From DATFVA01 sp963771705 (GTDB taxonomy: Bacteria > Bacteroidota > Ignavibacteria > Ignavibacteriales > Ignavibacteriaceae): a stretch of DNA of 64,000 nt. The stretch spans positions 186,001 to 250,000 of the forward strand of contig CAVYUP010000014.1 in NCBI GenBank assembly GCA_963771705.1. The letters run 5' to 3'. Of this stretch, positions 7,248 through 15,273 are shown one piece after another. The notes under the pieces are model-generated. The model was not told the DNA's origin, made no database searches, and saw nothing but the letters and a program-made list of their open reading frames with translations. A program made the position numbers and the translations under genes. The stretch's first letter is position 1. Each line of letters opens with the position of its first letter.

Positions 7248-7952
7248 ATGTTTGAGGGGATTTTTACAGTCTTATATGAAGCCCTTACAGGGGCGGCGTG
7301 GGCTGCTGTGCTCGCCTCACTGGGCTGGGGGATATTAAGTATTCTGCTTTCACCATGTCACCTCTCGAGTATTCCTCTTATTGTGGGTTTCATAAGTTCT
7401 CAGGGCAGGATAAGTGTTGGAAGAACTTTGAAAATATCAATAGTATTTTCTCTTGGAATACTGATAACAATTTCCCTGATCGGAATTATTACCGCGTCCC
7501 TGGGAAGGATAATGGGGGATCTTGGAGCATGGGGAAATTATTTTGTGGCTCTTATTTTCTTTATCGTCGGATTATACCTTCTGGATATCATAAAATTCGA
7601 CTGGAATAGTTCTATCTTAAAGCAGACTAAGGTAAAGGGATTATTGGCGGCGCTTATACTTGGATTACTGTTTGGCTTAGCCCTTGGTCCCTGTACATTC
7701 GCTTATATGGCTCCTGTGCTTGGAGTAGTATTTCAAACTGCAAAAACAGATTATATATTTTCCGTCTTACTTCTTGCCGCATTCGGTATCGGACACTGCA
7801 GTGTAATTGTTGGTGCCGGAACTTTAACGGGTAAAGTTCAGAAATATTTAAATTGGTCGGAAGGATCCAAAGCGATTTTATGGATCCGACGGATCTGCGG
7901 GGTTTTGGTTATACTCGGCGGTATATATCTGATCTACAATGTCACAGCTTAA
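7248..7952 (+). CDS. ccdA: CcdA-type transmembrane thiol-disulfide transporter
   Basis: A 234-residue inner-membrane protein with six hydrophobic segments. The two redox cysteines are in the expected places: Cys37 in SPCHLSSIP and Cys149 in LGPCTFAYMAP. CcdA/DsbD-beta proteins move electrons from cytosolic thioredoxin to periplasmic thioredoxin-like proteins. It starts two bases after the exported thioredoxin and is the last gene of the ars operon. Here the partners are encoded next to it: a cytosolic mini-thioredoxin on one side and an exported thioredoxin on the other. It could instead serve cytochrome c maturation, but no ccm genes are nearby. Confidence 0.88.
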   Translation: MFEGIFTVLYEALTGAAWAAVLASLGWGILSILLSPCHLSSIPLIVGFISSQGRISVGRTLKISIVFSLGILITISLIGIITASLGRIMGDLGAWGNYFVALIFFIVGLYLLDIIKFDWNSSILKQTKVKGLLAALILGLLFGLALGPCTFAYMAPVLGVVFQTAKTDYIFSVLLLAAFGIGHCSVIVGAGTLTGKVQKYLNWSEGSKAILWIRRICGVLVILGGIYLIYNVTA

Positions 7953-8044
7953 CATCACCCCTGAATCATCCTTCCACATACCCCCGGACGATTCTGAATC
8001 TTCAAGTAAACTGGGAACGTCCTTCTGTTAATTATGACAATTTT

Positions 8045-8069
8045 TTGACATATTTGTCAAGACAAATAT
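8045..8069. promoter_or_regulatory. Nested palindromes upstream of radical SAM gene
   Basis: Two overlapping perfect inverted repeats: TTGACA-TATT-TGTCAA (8045-8060) and ATATTTGTC-AA-GACAAATAT (8050-8058 with 8061-8069). The first has the TTGAC-N6-GTCAA form that CRP/FNR-family sites can take. The element lies 125 bases before the radical SAM gene in an otherwise empty 241-base gap after ccdA. No regulator of that type is encoded next to it. Confidence 0.45.
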
Positions 8070-8193
8070 CTATCATACCTTCGAGAGAAAAATTCGGGAA
8101 TGATAATGCAGGGCTTAACCAAGAATAACGAGAACCCGCATTTATAAATTTACATCTCTCTTATCTTTCAGCAAACATATTTGGGAGCGTTAT

Positions 8194-9453
8194 ATGCCTT
8201 CGCAATATATACCGCGGTTCTTGAATAAACGGCAGATACTACTTTTCTTCCTGAGGACCTTAATAAACGGAAGAAACGACCCAGTAATAAGGGAGGCCTA
8301 TTCCATAAAGAGTCTGAGAGACTCTTTAAAAATAAGGAAGAAACTATTGTTGACTAAACTGATAGAATTTAACGGGCGTTATTACTCAACCCTTTCACTG
8401 CCGGGCTTTCCCTCAAAGGCTTTCGATAATATGGTTAGAAAAGGCGGTATGAATTTTAATAAAGCTGGAACGAAGATGAAGCGTCAGACAGATACGGTGC
8501 TGCTGGCTGTAACCTCCAGGTGCAGCCTTGAATGTAAACACTGTTATGAACGGCAGAATATAAATAAAAGTAATGGCGTTACTGTGAGAAAATGGATGAC
8601 TTTAGTGGCAGAACTACAGAGAATGGGTACTAATATAATCATACTTACAGGAGGTGAACCGCTTCTTTCGTTTGAAAATGTCCTTAAGATACTGGAATCC
8701 GGGGATAAGGATCTTTCCGATTTTCACATTCATACTTCTGGATATTCGGTAACCAGAGAAAAAGTTAAGGAATTAAAAAAGGCAGGACTTACTGCAGCTG
8801 GAATAGGACTTGATGATTATGTTTCACGGAGGCACAATAAAATAAGAGGAGAGGGATCCTTCGAACAAGCAGTTGAAGCTCTGCGGCTTTTTAATGAAGA
8901 AGGGATTTTAACCTACGTTAACTTCTGTGTCAATAAAGAAATACTTGAGGTAGATGAGCTGTTCAAATACTTTGATTTTGTAAAGTCGCTGAATGTTAGT
9001 CTAATCGAACTTCTCGAACCAAGGCCATGCGGAGGTTTTGCAAATGAAACTGCCGAAGATCTGATCAGCAGAACCGATAAAGCAAAATTGCTCAACTTCA
9101 CCATAACCGGAAACACGGAAGGAAAATACAGGGAATATCCATTAATATATTATCTGGCCCATATTGAAGGAAAAAATCAGATGGGCTGTATGATGGGAGG
9201 GCTTTCCCATTTTTATATAGATAGTGCAGGTAATGTAAACCCTTGCGTGTTTATGCCTGTATCTTTCGGAAATATAGTCCGTGAGGATTTAGGTACAATC
9301 TTCAGGAGAATGAGGGCTGCGATTCCATCACCTCTAAACAGCGAATGTCCATCTATCCTATTATCAGGGGCAGTGAAAGATCATAAAAGTTCAGGACTGC
9401 CTGTTGCTTTTGAGCGAATTTCAAAAGAATGGTCCAGTACATTAACATTTTAG
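8194..9453 (+). CDS. Radical SAM / SPASM-like enzyme
   Basis: A 419-residue protein. The radical SAM cluster motif is Cys110-SLE-Cys114-KH-Cys117, followed by the SAM-binding GGEP at residues 153-156. The C-terminal third has Cys residues in MGCMMGG, NVNPCVFMP and NSECPS, resembling a partial SPASM auxiliary-cluster domain used in peptide modification and maturation enzymes. The N-terminal 100 residues are basic and unrelated to the core. The next gene, a large lipoprotein, starts 12 bases after its stop and might be a substrate or partner. No small precursor peptide is obvious. It is not of the ArsS type, which has a different C-terminal domain. Substrate unknown. Confidence 0.75.
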   Translation: MPSQYIPRFLNKRQILLFFLRTLINGRNDPVIREAYSIKSLRDSLKIRKKLLLTKLIEFNGRYYSTLSLPGFPSKAFDNMVRKGGMNFNKAGTKMKRQTDTVLLAVTSRCSLECKHCYERQNINKSNGVTVRKWMTLVAELQRMGTNIIILTGGEPLLSFENVLKILESGDKDLSDFHIHTSGYSVTREKVKELKKAGLTAAGIGLDDYVSRRHNKIRGEGSFEQAVEALRLFNEEGILTYVNFCVNKEILEVDELFKYFDFVKSLNVSLIELLEPRPCGGFANETAEDLISRTDKAKLLNFTITGNTEGKYREYPLIYYLAHIEGKNQMGCMMGGLSHFYIDSAGNVNPCVFMPVSFGNIVREDLGTIFRRMRAAIPSPLNSECPSILLSGAVKDHKSSGLPVAFERISKEWSSTLTF

Positions 9454-9465
9454 AGAGGGAAGAAA

Positions 9466-11370
9466 ATGTTTAAGAAATCAATTATCTATCTGCTTTTATT
9501 CAGTTTTCTGAATCTGGCAGCAGGCTGCTATTACGAAGAACAGATCGCTAAAGAAAAGATCGAGGAAAATCAAAAAATAACGGAAGTTATACTTCCTTCG
9601 GGTAAATCAATAAAGTTTGACGGATTTGGAGGAAAACTGCGTTATTTAAACAGCATAATAAAGGGGAAAGGAATTGATTCACGCGATCTGAAGATAACTC
9701 CCAACGATGTGAGCGAATTCAGGACCAGGCTGTATCCGGCAGATATCTTACAGCTCAGCGGCAAGAAAATTTCGGAAGTCACCTGGATGAATCGAAAACA
9801 ATATGTTTTCGATGAGGACTGCGGTACTTATCAAGACAGCGGAGGAATAATTACCGGTAAAGTCGACAACCTGGGAGATGTAAGTTTATTTGTTAAGGAT
9901 TTGACCGGCATTTATATATCGAAACCGGATACTGCCTCTATTGAAAGAATAAAAAGAGATTCAACTATCAGGATCAAACAGGTTCTTTATAAGAACAGGG
10001 TGGCAAGAACTTTTAATGACGATGGCGGACGGTACGTTCCAGATGATTATTTTATCGAGGGAGTTGGAGTTGATGGAAAACCGGTATTTATCAACATTGA
10101 AGATATACTGTATGCCAGGGTAGAAAAAACCGATGAGGGACTTACAACCCTGGCTGTTTTAGGAGGCTGCCTCGGAGCTGCAGCGGTAGCGGTGGCAATA
10201 ACATTGGCAACAAAAGAGTCGTGTCCGTTTGTGTATTCATTTGATGGTGATAAATACATATTTGATGCTGAACCCCTGGGCGGCGCAACCAGTATAGGAT
10301 TGAAGCGGAGCGAATTTTCCAGATTGGAACACCTTAAGAATATTGATGGGAAATACCGTCTCAGGATAGTGAACGAGGTTGAGGAAACTCAGTACGTTGA
10401 TGAGATGAGCTTGTATGTTGTGGACCATCCTATGGGTACCGAAGCTGTAATGAATAATGACGGCATAGTTTATCTGACTCATACAGTGGAATCTCCTTTT
10501 GCCGCGACAGACGAGAATGGTATGGATTTATCCGAATTTCTTATTAAAGAGGATGGAATCCAGTGGCAGACAAAAATGCCTGTCCGGGAAAGTGATAAAT
10601 CCGGTTATACGCGAAACCAGCTTAACTTTTCTTTTCTGCGTCCTCGCGAAGGTGATTCACTGAACCTTGTAATGAATGCCGGAACGAGTTTATGGGGATC
10701 CAATATGATAAAGGAGATGCTGAAACTTTACGGAAGTGAAATAGGAGAATGGTATGATAAGATCGATCAGAAAAAAAGCGAGTACTATCAGATGATGAGT
10801 TTTCTGCAGGGAGAGGAACTTTATGAGCTGAAGGTATATGTTGAGGAAGATTCGGGCTGGACAGAAAAAACAATCATACAGGGCGGTGGACCTTTTATGA
10901 CTGAACGAAGGATCATCCCCATCGATATCAGCCATGTTAAGGGAGATACCATCAACATCCGGGTTAATCCTCCCGGCGGTTTCTGGTCATTAGATTACCT
11001 GGCGTCTGTCAGCGGAGAATTGATCCAGGCAGCAGGAAGTGAGATTAAACCATCCTTTGCAATTGATTACAAGGGGGCTGATATATCAGAAATTATCGGC
11101 AAGGATGATGAGAGTTATTATGAGATGCCCGAAACAGGAAATTCATTTGATATAGAATGTAATGCGCCAGAGCCGCGTCCGGATATGATAAGAACAGTTT
11201 TCCTTAAATCCTCCGGTTATTACAAGATACATCTGCCAAAAGACAATCCTGCTGATTATGCTAAGTTATACGAAATTGGAATGGTACCTGGAAGTATAGT
11301 AAACTGGTCATACGATAAGTATATCGAGTGGTGGAAAAGCAGCGGTGCTGCAGCGGTGAGTAAACAGTAA
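9466..11370 (+). CDS. Large lipoprotein with internal glycine-zipper segment
   Basis: A 634-residue protein with lipobox LAAGC, lipidated Cys at residue 21. Residues about 30-220 contain several short beta-rich repeats of the type seen in plasma-lipoprotein-like scaffolds. A hydrophobic Gly/Ala-rich segment (GGCLGAAAVAVAITLATK, around residues 231-248) follows, then SCPFVYSFDGDKYIFDAEPLGGA, a signature I have seen in uncharacterised proteins of Ignavibacteria and relatives. The rest is a long beta-rich region with no catalytic motif. It is probably coupled to the radical SAM gene 12 bases upstream. Function unknown; an envelope or surface role is inferred. Confidence 0.65.
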   Translation: MFKKSIIYLLLFSFLNLAAGCYYEEQIAKEKIEENQKITEVILPSGKSIKFDGFGGKLRYLNSIIKGKGIDSRDLKITPNDVSEFRTRLYPADILQLSGKKISEVTWMNRKQYVFDEDCGTYQDSGGIITGKVDNLGDVSLFVKDLTGIYISKPDTASIERIKRDSTIRIKQVLYKNRVARTFNDDGGRYVPDDYFIEGVGVDGKPVFINIEDILYARVEKTDEGLTTLAVLGGCLGAAAVAVAITLATKESCPFVYSFDGDKYIFDAEPLGGATSIGLKRSEFSRLEHLKNIDGKYRLRIVNEVEETQYVDEMSLYVVDHPMGTEAVMNNDGIVYLTHTVESPFAATDENGMDLSEFLIKEDGIQWQTKMPVRESDKSGYTRNQLNFSFLRPREGDSLNLVMNAGTSLWGSNMIKEMLKLYGSEIGEWYDKIDQKKSEYYQMMSFLQGEELYELKVYVEEDSGWTEKTIIQGGGPFMTERRIIPIDISHVKGDTINIRVNPPGGFWSLDYLASVSGELIQAAGSEIKPSFAIDYKGADISEIIGKDDESYYEMPETGNSFDIECNAPEPRPDMIRTVFLKSSGYYKIHLPKDNPADYAKLYEIGMVPGSIVNWSYDKYIEWWKSSGAAAVSKQ

Positions 11371-11418
11371 TTTTTTAGAAAAAATTATGAAGTTATTTGC
11401 AATAGGGTAAATAAATTA

Positions 11419-11459
11419 CCCGGATAATATTATTTTAAAGGAGTTAATTTTTATCCGGG
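11419..11459. repeat. Long-loop inverted repeat after the lipoprotein gene
   Basis: CCCGGATAA (11419-11427) is repeated in inverse at 11451-11459 with a 23-base loop that contains AAAGGAG. It could be a weak terminator or a structured leader for the next gene. No T-run follows. Confidence 0.3.
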
Positions 11460-11543
11460 GAACAGACATCAGGCGGAGAAATGGCTGCATAGCCTCACTC
11501 AATTATCTGGCCCCCGGAAGCAACTAAATCCAGAGAGGAAAAT

Positions 11544-11942
11544 ATGGCAAAGCTGACGCAGGAAATGAAGGATATGGTGGCCGCACAGCAGTGTTTCATC
11601 GGCACAGTAAACGCTGACGGAACCCCCAATGTAGCACCCAAACGCTCAACCCGTGTATTAAGTGATGAAGCACTGATCTTCACTGAAGGAACAGGCGGAA
11701 ACACATACGCAAATATTAAAAGAGGATCGAAGGTATCTGTTGCTGTAGTGAACAGGGAGATAGTTGACGGCTTCAGGTTTATCGGGGATGCGGTTTTACA
11801 GGACAGCGGTGAACTTTACGATTCCGCGGCTGCCGCATCAGCTAAGATGGGACGGCCGAAACCGCTGGCTGTTGCAGTGATAAATATCTCGGAGATCCAA
11901 TCACTTAAACCTGGACCCGGCGCAGGACGGAAAATAGCGTAG
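11544..11942 (+). CDS. Pyridoxamine 5'-phosphate oxidase-like split-barrel protein
   Basis: A 132-residue cytosolic protein with the FMN-binding split-barrel pattern: CFIGTVNADGTPNVAPKRS (residues 17-35), then LIFTEGTGGNTYANIKRGSKVSVAVV. The family uses FMN, F420 or heme and includes small oxidoreductases and binding proteins. The substrate cannot be told from sequence. The ribosome site GAGAGGAAA precedes the ATG. It ends one base before the convergent transporter stop, with no room for a terminator. Confidence 0.8.
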   Translation: MAKLTQEMKDMVAAQQCFIGTVNADGTPNVAPKRSTRVLSDEALIFTEGTGGNTYANIKRGSKVSVAVVNREIVDGFRFIGDAVLQDSGELYDSAAAASAKMGRPKPLAVAVINISEIQSLKPGPGAGRKIA

Positions 11943-11943
11943 C

Positions 11944-13437
11944 CTAGACCCCTCCTTCCTGAATATCCCGGGGAATCATAAAAGCTGCGGCGATACCTAA
12001 AAATATAATAAGGGCCAGGTAGAAATAGACGTTATGTACGGCTCCCGCAAGGATGTCTCTAAGTCCCCCTATAAATTCTGAGGAATACTGCGCTCTAAGC
12101 GCGGGATCGACAAGTATTTTTATAATGTCTGTGTTTTTCTGTGACGGCGCAAGGTTAGCCCTCATATAAAAATTCAGCAGCCAGCCGAATAAAGTTGCGC
12201 CGAATGTACCGCCGATCATTCTCAGGAAAGAGTTCGAACTTGTAGCTACACCGCGTCTCGACCAGGGTACCGCATGCTGAACAGCCACGATTGAAGCGGT
12301 TGATGTAAATCCCAGTCCCAGCCCGATAACAAAAATATAAAACACTATTTCGTACAGAGATGAACTTCCATTAACCAGCAGCATCAGAAGAGAACCCGCA
12401 AGCAGGGTAAAAATGCCGAGGACAGATGTAAACCTGAAGCCCGATTTAATTATCAGCTTACCCGATATACTTGAAGCCAGCGGCCAGCCGATTGACATAG
12501 AAGCAAGCAGGAAGCCCGCAACAATGGGGGTTGTGCCGAATACGCCCTGCGCGAACATCGGAATGATGGAGCTTATACCGATGGTGGCGATACCGACGAT
12601 CATCGATATTAAATTAGGGAAGAGAATAACCGGTGTTTTCAGCAGCCGGAAAGGTATAACTGGATTTTCCGCGCGGCGTTCCGTTAAAACAAAGATGAAG
12701 AAAACGATTACCGAGAGGAGCAGCATTCCCCAGAACCTTATATCGGAAAGTTCCCAGGTATTTCCGGCTTCCAGCAGGGGGATCAGCAACAGGGAGGTGG
12801 CGGCAATTAATAAGACTGACCCGGCATAATCGATTTTTATTTTTTTTGTTCTCGTTACAACATAATCCGCCGATTCCGATTCTTCTTTTCCGCTCTGCTG
12901 TTCATCGGGCTGCACTATTTTTTCATGAAAATAAACTTTGACTATAAGGATGCAGATGATCCCTATCGGTATGTTTATAAAAAAGACCCAGGCCCAGCTG
13001 ATATTCTGGACGATAATTCCTCCTATAGCAGGACCAGTAATTGCGGCGATTCCCCAGACGCTGCTGAGATATCCCTGAACCTTTGCCCGTTCTTCGAGAT
13101 TATAAATATCGCCTATTATTGTGGTGCTGATAGGGAGTACCGCGCCCGCGCCAATTCCCTGGATAGCCCTGAAAAATATCAGCATAGACATGCTTCCCGC
13201 AAATCCGCACAACGCGGAACCAGCGAGGAACAGTAATACGCCGAAAACAAAAACTCTCTTTCTTCCATAGATATCGGCCAGCTTGCCGTATAGAGGAATC
13301 GTTGCTCCCTGCGTGAGCAGGAACGCGGAGAATACCCAGGTGAAAAGTGTGAATCCTCCAAGGCTGCTTACAATGGTCGGTATTGCTGTTGCAACTATGG
13401 TGGCTTCAACTGCCGCCATAAAGTTTGCGAGCATCAT
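11944..13437 (-). CDS. MFS drug exporter, DHA2 (EmrB/QacA) family
   Basis: A 497-residue inner-membrane transporter with fourteen hydrophobic segments. Motif A is seen as YGKLADIYGRKRVF and motif C-like GIGAGAVLP follows. DHA2 members export drugs and other toxic compounds by proton antiport. The start is uncertain. The first ATG (13437) gives MMLANFMAAVEATIV, but the reading frame continues upstream with NRPLILFA, as in homologues. A strong AGGGAGGAAGGAG site (13467-13479) lies too far upstream of that ATG, and no ATG, GTG or TTG follows it closely in frame. Either a rare start codon is used or the N-terminus has been altered. Confidence 0.88.
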   Translation of the reverse strand: MMLANFMAAVEATIVATAIPTIVSSLGGFTLFTWVFSAFLLTQGATIPLYGKLADIYGRKRVFVFGVLLFLAGSALCGFAGSMSMLIFFRAIQGIGAGAVLPISTTIIGDIYNLEERAKVQGYLSSVWGIAAITGPAIGGIIVQNISWAWVFFINIPIGIICILIVKVYFHEKIVQPDEQQSGKEESESADYVVTRTKKIKIDYAGSVLLIAATSLLLIPLLEAGNTWELSDIRFWGMLLLSVIVFFIFVLTERRAENPVIPFRLLKTPVILFPNLISMIVGIATIGISSIIPMFAQGVFGTTPIVAGFLLASMSIGWPLASSISGKLIIKSGFRFTSVLGIFTLLAGSLLMLLVNGSSSLYEIVFYIFVIGLGLGFTSTASIVAVQHAVPWSRRGVATSSNSFLRMIGGTFGATLFGWLLNFYMRANLAPSQKNTDIIKILVDPALRAQYSSEFIGGLRDILAGAVHNVYFYLALIIFLGIAAAFMIPRDIQEGGV

Positions 13438-13729
13438 CGCGAAAAGGATAAGAGGACGGTTAAGAACTCCTTCCTCCCTTTGAAATAAGCTGGTTAAGAT
13501 AATATTCCCGGTATTTTAACTGAAAATTTACTTTGCAAAGATACACATATTCAGTTTTTATGTATTATTTCTGTACGTCATTTGAGGTTTAAAAGGAGAG
13601 GCTGAAATGAAATCCTTCTTTAGCGTAGCTGTCACAGGCTAAAAAAAAATCTTGCTATATTAGATCAAATCCCGTATTATTCTACCGGCATCTCCTAAAG
13701 ACTTAACTTCATTTAATCAGCGAGGTCGT

Positions 13730-14890
13730 ATGAAACGTTTCTTCAGTTCCGGTTTGGGGAAGATAAGTTCTCTGATTGTCCTTTTTGCTGTAATTGCCTT
13801 TACAATTTCCAGCTGTTCTGATCTTATAAATGAACCTTCAGTTCAGGATCAGACTGTAAAACAGGACCAGGGAACATTAACAAAGGATAATCCTGAAATC
13901 CGTGCTGTTATTCCGGTTCAGGAAAGATACACATCGGATCTCATGAAGATCCCTGATGTTGTCGGTACCGCTGTCGGTTTAACCGATGACGGCAAACCCT
14001 GCATCCTTGTCTTAACCAAAACTGATATCCAGGCAAACGCACTGGCTAAAGGAACCCGGAGTCCTCTGCCTGATCAGATTGAAAGCGTGCCGGTTAGAAT
14101 AATGGTGACGGGTGAGATCACCGCTTTCAAAGGTAAACCTGGCGGAGGCGGAGGCGGCGTAAGCCATACCGCTAAACAAGCTACTCCTATTCAATTGGGA
14201 ACTTCAGGCGGCTGGTCCTATGATTTAGCTAACGGCTACTGCTGCGGCGGTACGCTGGGATCCCTTGTTAAAATCGGCGGACAGCAGTACGTAATGAGCA
14301 ATTACCATGTATTTGAATCTGATATCGTCAGCGGCGGAAATAACAGGATCGCCAAAACTGGTGATCCAATCATCCAACCGGGACTCATTGATGTCAATTG
14401 CAATGCCGGTACCGCACAGCAGGTAGCCACGCTAGTCGTCCAGAGCAGTCTGCCAGACAACAATGTGGATTGTTCTATTGCTCAAGTAATTTCTGGTAAG
14501 GTAGACCCTAGCGGTGCAATTCTGGAGATCGGAACCTTATCCGCAAACACTACTGCTGCAGCTATTAACCAGGCGGTAAAGAAGAGCGGCAGAACAACCG
14601 GACTTACACGCAGCACAATCTCGGGATTGAACGCAACAGTAAGTGTATCATATGAGAATGAATGCGCAGGAGGAACTGCCTTTACCAAAACTTTCACAGG
14701 TCAGATAATAATCGCTAACAGAAGGAGTAAATTCCTTGCAGGTGGAGATTCAGGTTCACTGATGGTGGAAGATGTTGCTACAAATCCTCGTGCCGTAGGC
14801 CTATTATTCGCAGGAAGCAACACAACCGCGGTTGCCAATCCTATTGGTCAGGTACTGACTTTTCTTGGTGCTACTATGGTTGGACAATAA
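13730..14890 (+). CDS. Lipid-anchored trypsin-like serine protease with N-terminal pro-region
   Basis: A 386-residue exported protein. The lipobox is TISSC with Cys at residue 29. Residues 68-134 form a small pro-region-like domain (IPDVVGTAVG, DDGKPCILVL, PVRIMVTGEI). A Gly-rich hinge (138-143) leads to a chymotrypsin-fold protease. The probable triad is His193 (SNYHVF), Asp247 (NNVDCSIAQV) and Ser341 (GGDSGS). Cys pairs at 171-172 and elsewhere may form disulfides. The pro-region is homologous to the separate small protein encoded next. A GAGG ribosome site precedes the ATG and a strong terminator follows the stop. The natural substrate is unknown. Confidence 0.82.
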   Translation: MKRFFSSGLGKISSLIVLFAVIAFTISSCSDLINEPSVQDQTVKQDQGTLTKDNPEIRAVIPVQERYTSDLMKIPDVVGTAVGLTDDGKPCILVLTKTDIQANALAKGTRSPLPDQIESVPVRIMVTGEITAFKGKPGGGGGGVSHTAKQATPIQLGTSGGWSYDLANGYCCGGTLGSLVKIGGQQYVMSNYHVFESDIVSGGNNRIAKTGDPIIQPGLIDVNCNAGTAQQVATLVVQSSLPDNNVDCSIAQVISGKVDPSGAILEIGTLSANTTAAAINQAVKKSGRTTGLTRSTISGLNATVSVSYENECAGGTAFTKTFTGQIIIANRRSKFLAGGDSGSLMVEDVATNPRAVGLLFAGSNTTAVANPIGQVLTFLGATMVGQ

Positions 14891-14914
14891 TTAAATTTTA
14901 ATTTATCCATTTTA

Positions 14915-14946
14915 CCCCCGCTCAGAAGGCGGGGGTTTGTTTTTTG
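14915..14946 (+). terminator. Intrinsic terminator between protease and small pro-domain protein
   Basis: CCCCCGC (14915-14921) pairs with GCGGGGG (14929-14935) around a 7-base loop and is followed by TTTGTTTTTT. The T-run ends one base before the next ATG (14948). Only transcripts that read through could carry that gene from the protease promoter. Confidence 0.85.
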
Positions 14947-14947
14947 T

Positions 14948-15265
14948 ATGAAAACTATTTTATTATTACTTCTGTCATTCGTATTCATTCATTGCAATGC
15001 ACAGGTAAAGGACAGTTCTCATATGGAGTACAAACCAATTGACCAGGTATTAAAACAGAACCAGGAAATGCTTCTTGCTATTCCGGGTGTGCAGGGATTC
15101 TATCAGGGTGAACTTGATAACGGGAAAGAGTGCATAGTAATAATGGTTGATTCTTTAAATGAGGATAATAAGAACGCGTTTCCTGATACACTGGAAGGCT
15201 ACCCTGTAAAAGTGGAGGAGACAGGAAAAATTAAGCCGCTTGATCAGGAAAAAAAGAAACAATAA
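14948..15265 (+). CDS. Small exported protein homologous to the protease pro-region
   Basis: A 105-residue protein with a signal sequence (residues 1-18; FIHC-N could also act as a lipobox with Cys16). Residues 42-98 align with residues 71-134 of the protease just upstream: IPGVQG with IPDVVG, DNGKECIVIM with DDGKPCILVL, and PDTLEGYPVKVEETGKI with PDQIESVPVRIMVTGEI. By eye roughly 40 percent of the best-aligned positions are identical. A free-standing pro-domain beside its protease is often an inhibitor or folding chaperone. The start lies immediately after the terminator's T-run with no ribosome site, so expression may be low or depend on read-through. Function inferred, not known. Confidence 0.7.
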   Translation: MKTILLLLLSFVFIHCNAQVKDSSHMEYKPIDQVLKQNQEMLLAIPGVQGFYQGELDNGKECIVIMVDSLNEDNKNAFPDTLEGYPVKVEETGKIKPLDQEKKKQ

Positions 15266-15273
15266 CATTCATT

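Noticed and set aside
7853..8128. Open frame at the end of ccdA extending into the gap
   Set aside because: Its first third is the ccdA coding sequence in another frame, and the remainder covers the palindrome region; composition and start are unconvincing.
8194..9453. Radical SAM protein as the arsenosugar enzyme ArsS, because it lies near ars genes
   Set aside because: The cluster motif spacing and the C-terminal SPASM-like Cys pattern do not fit ArsS as I know it, and a 241-base gap with its own palindrome separates it from the ars operon.
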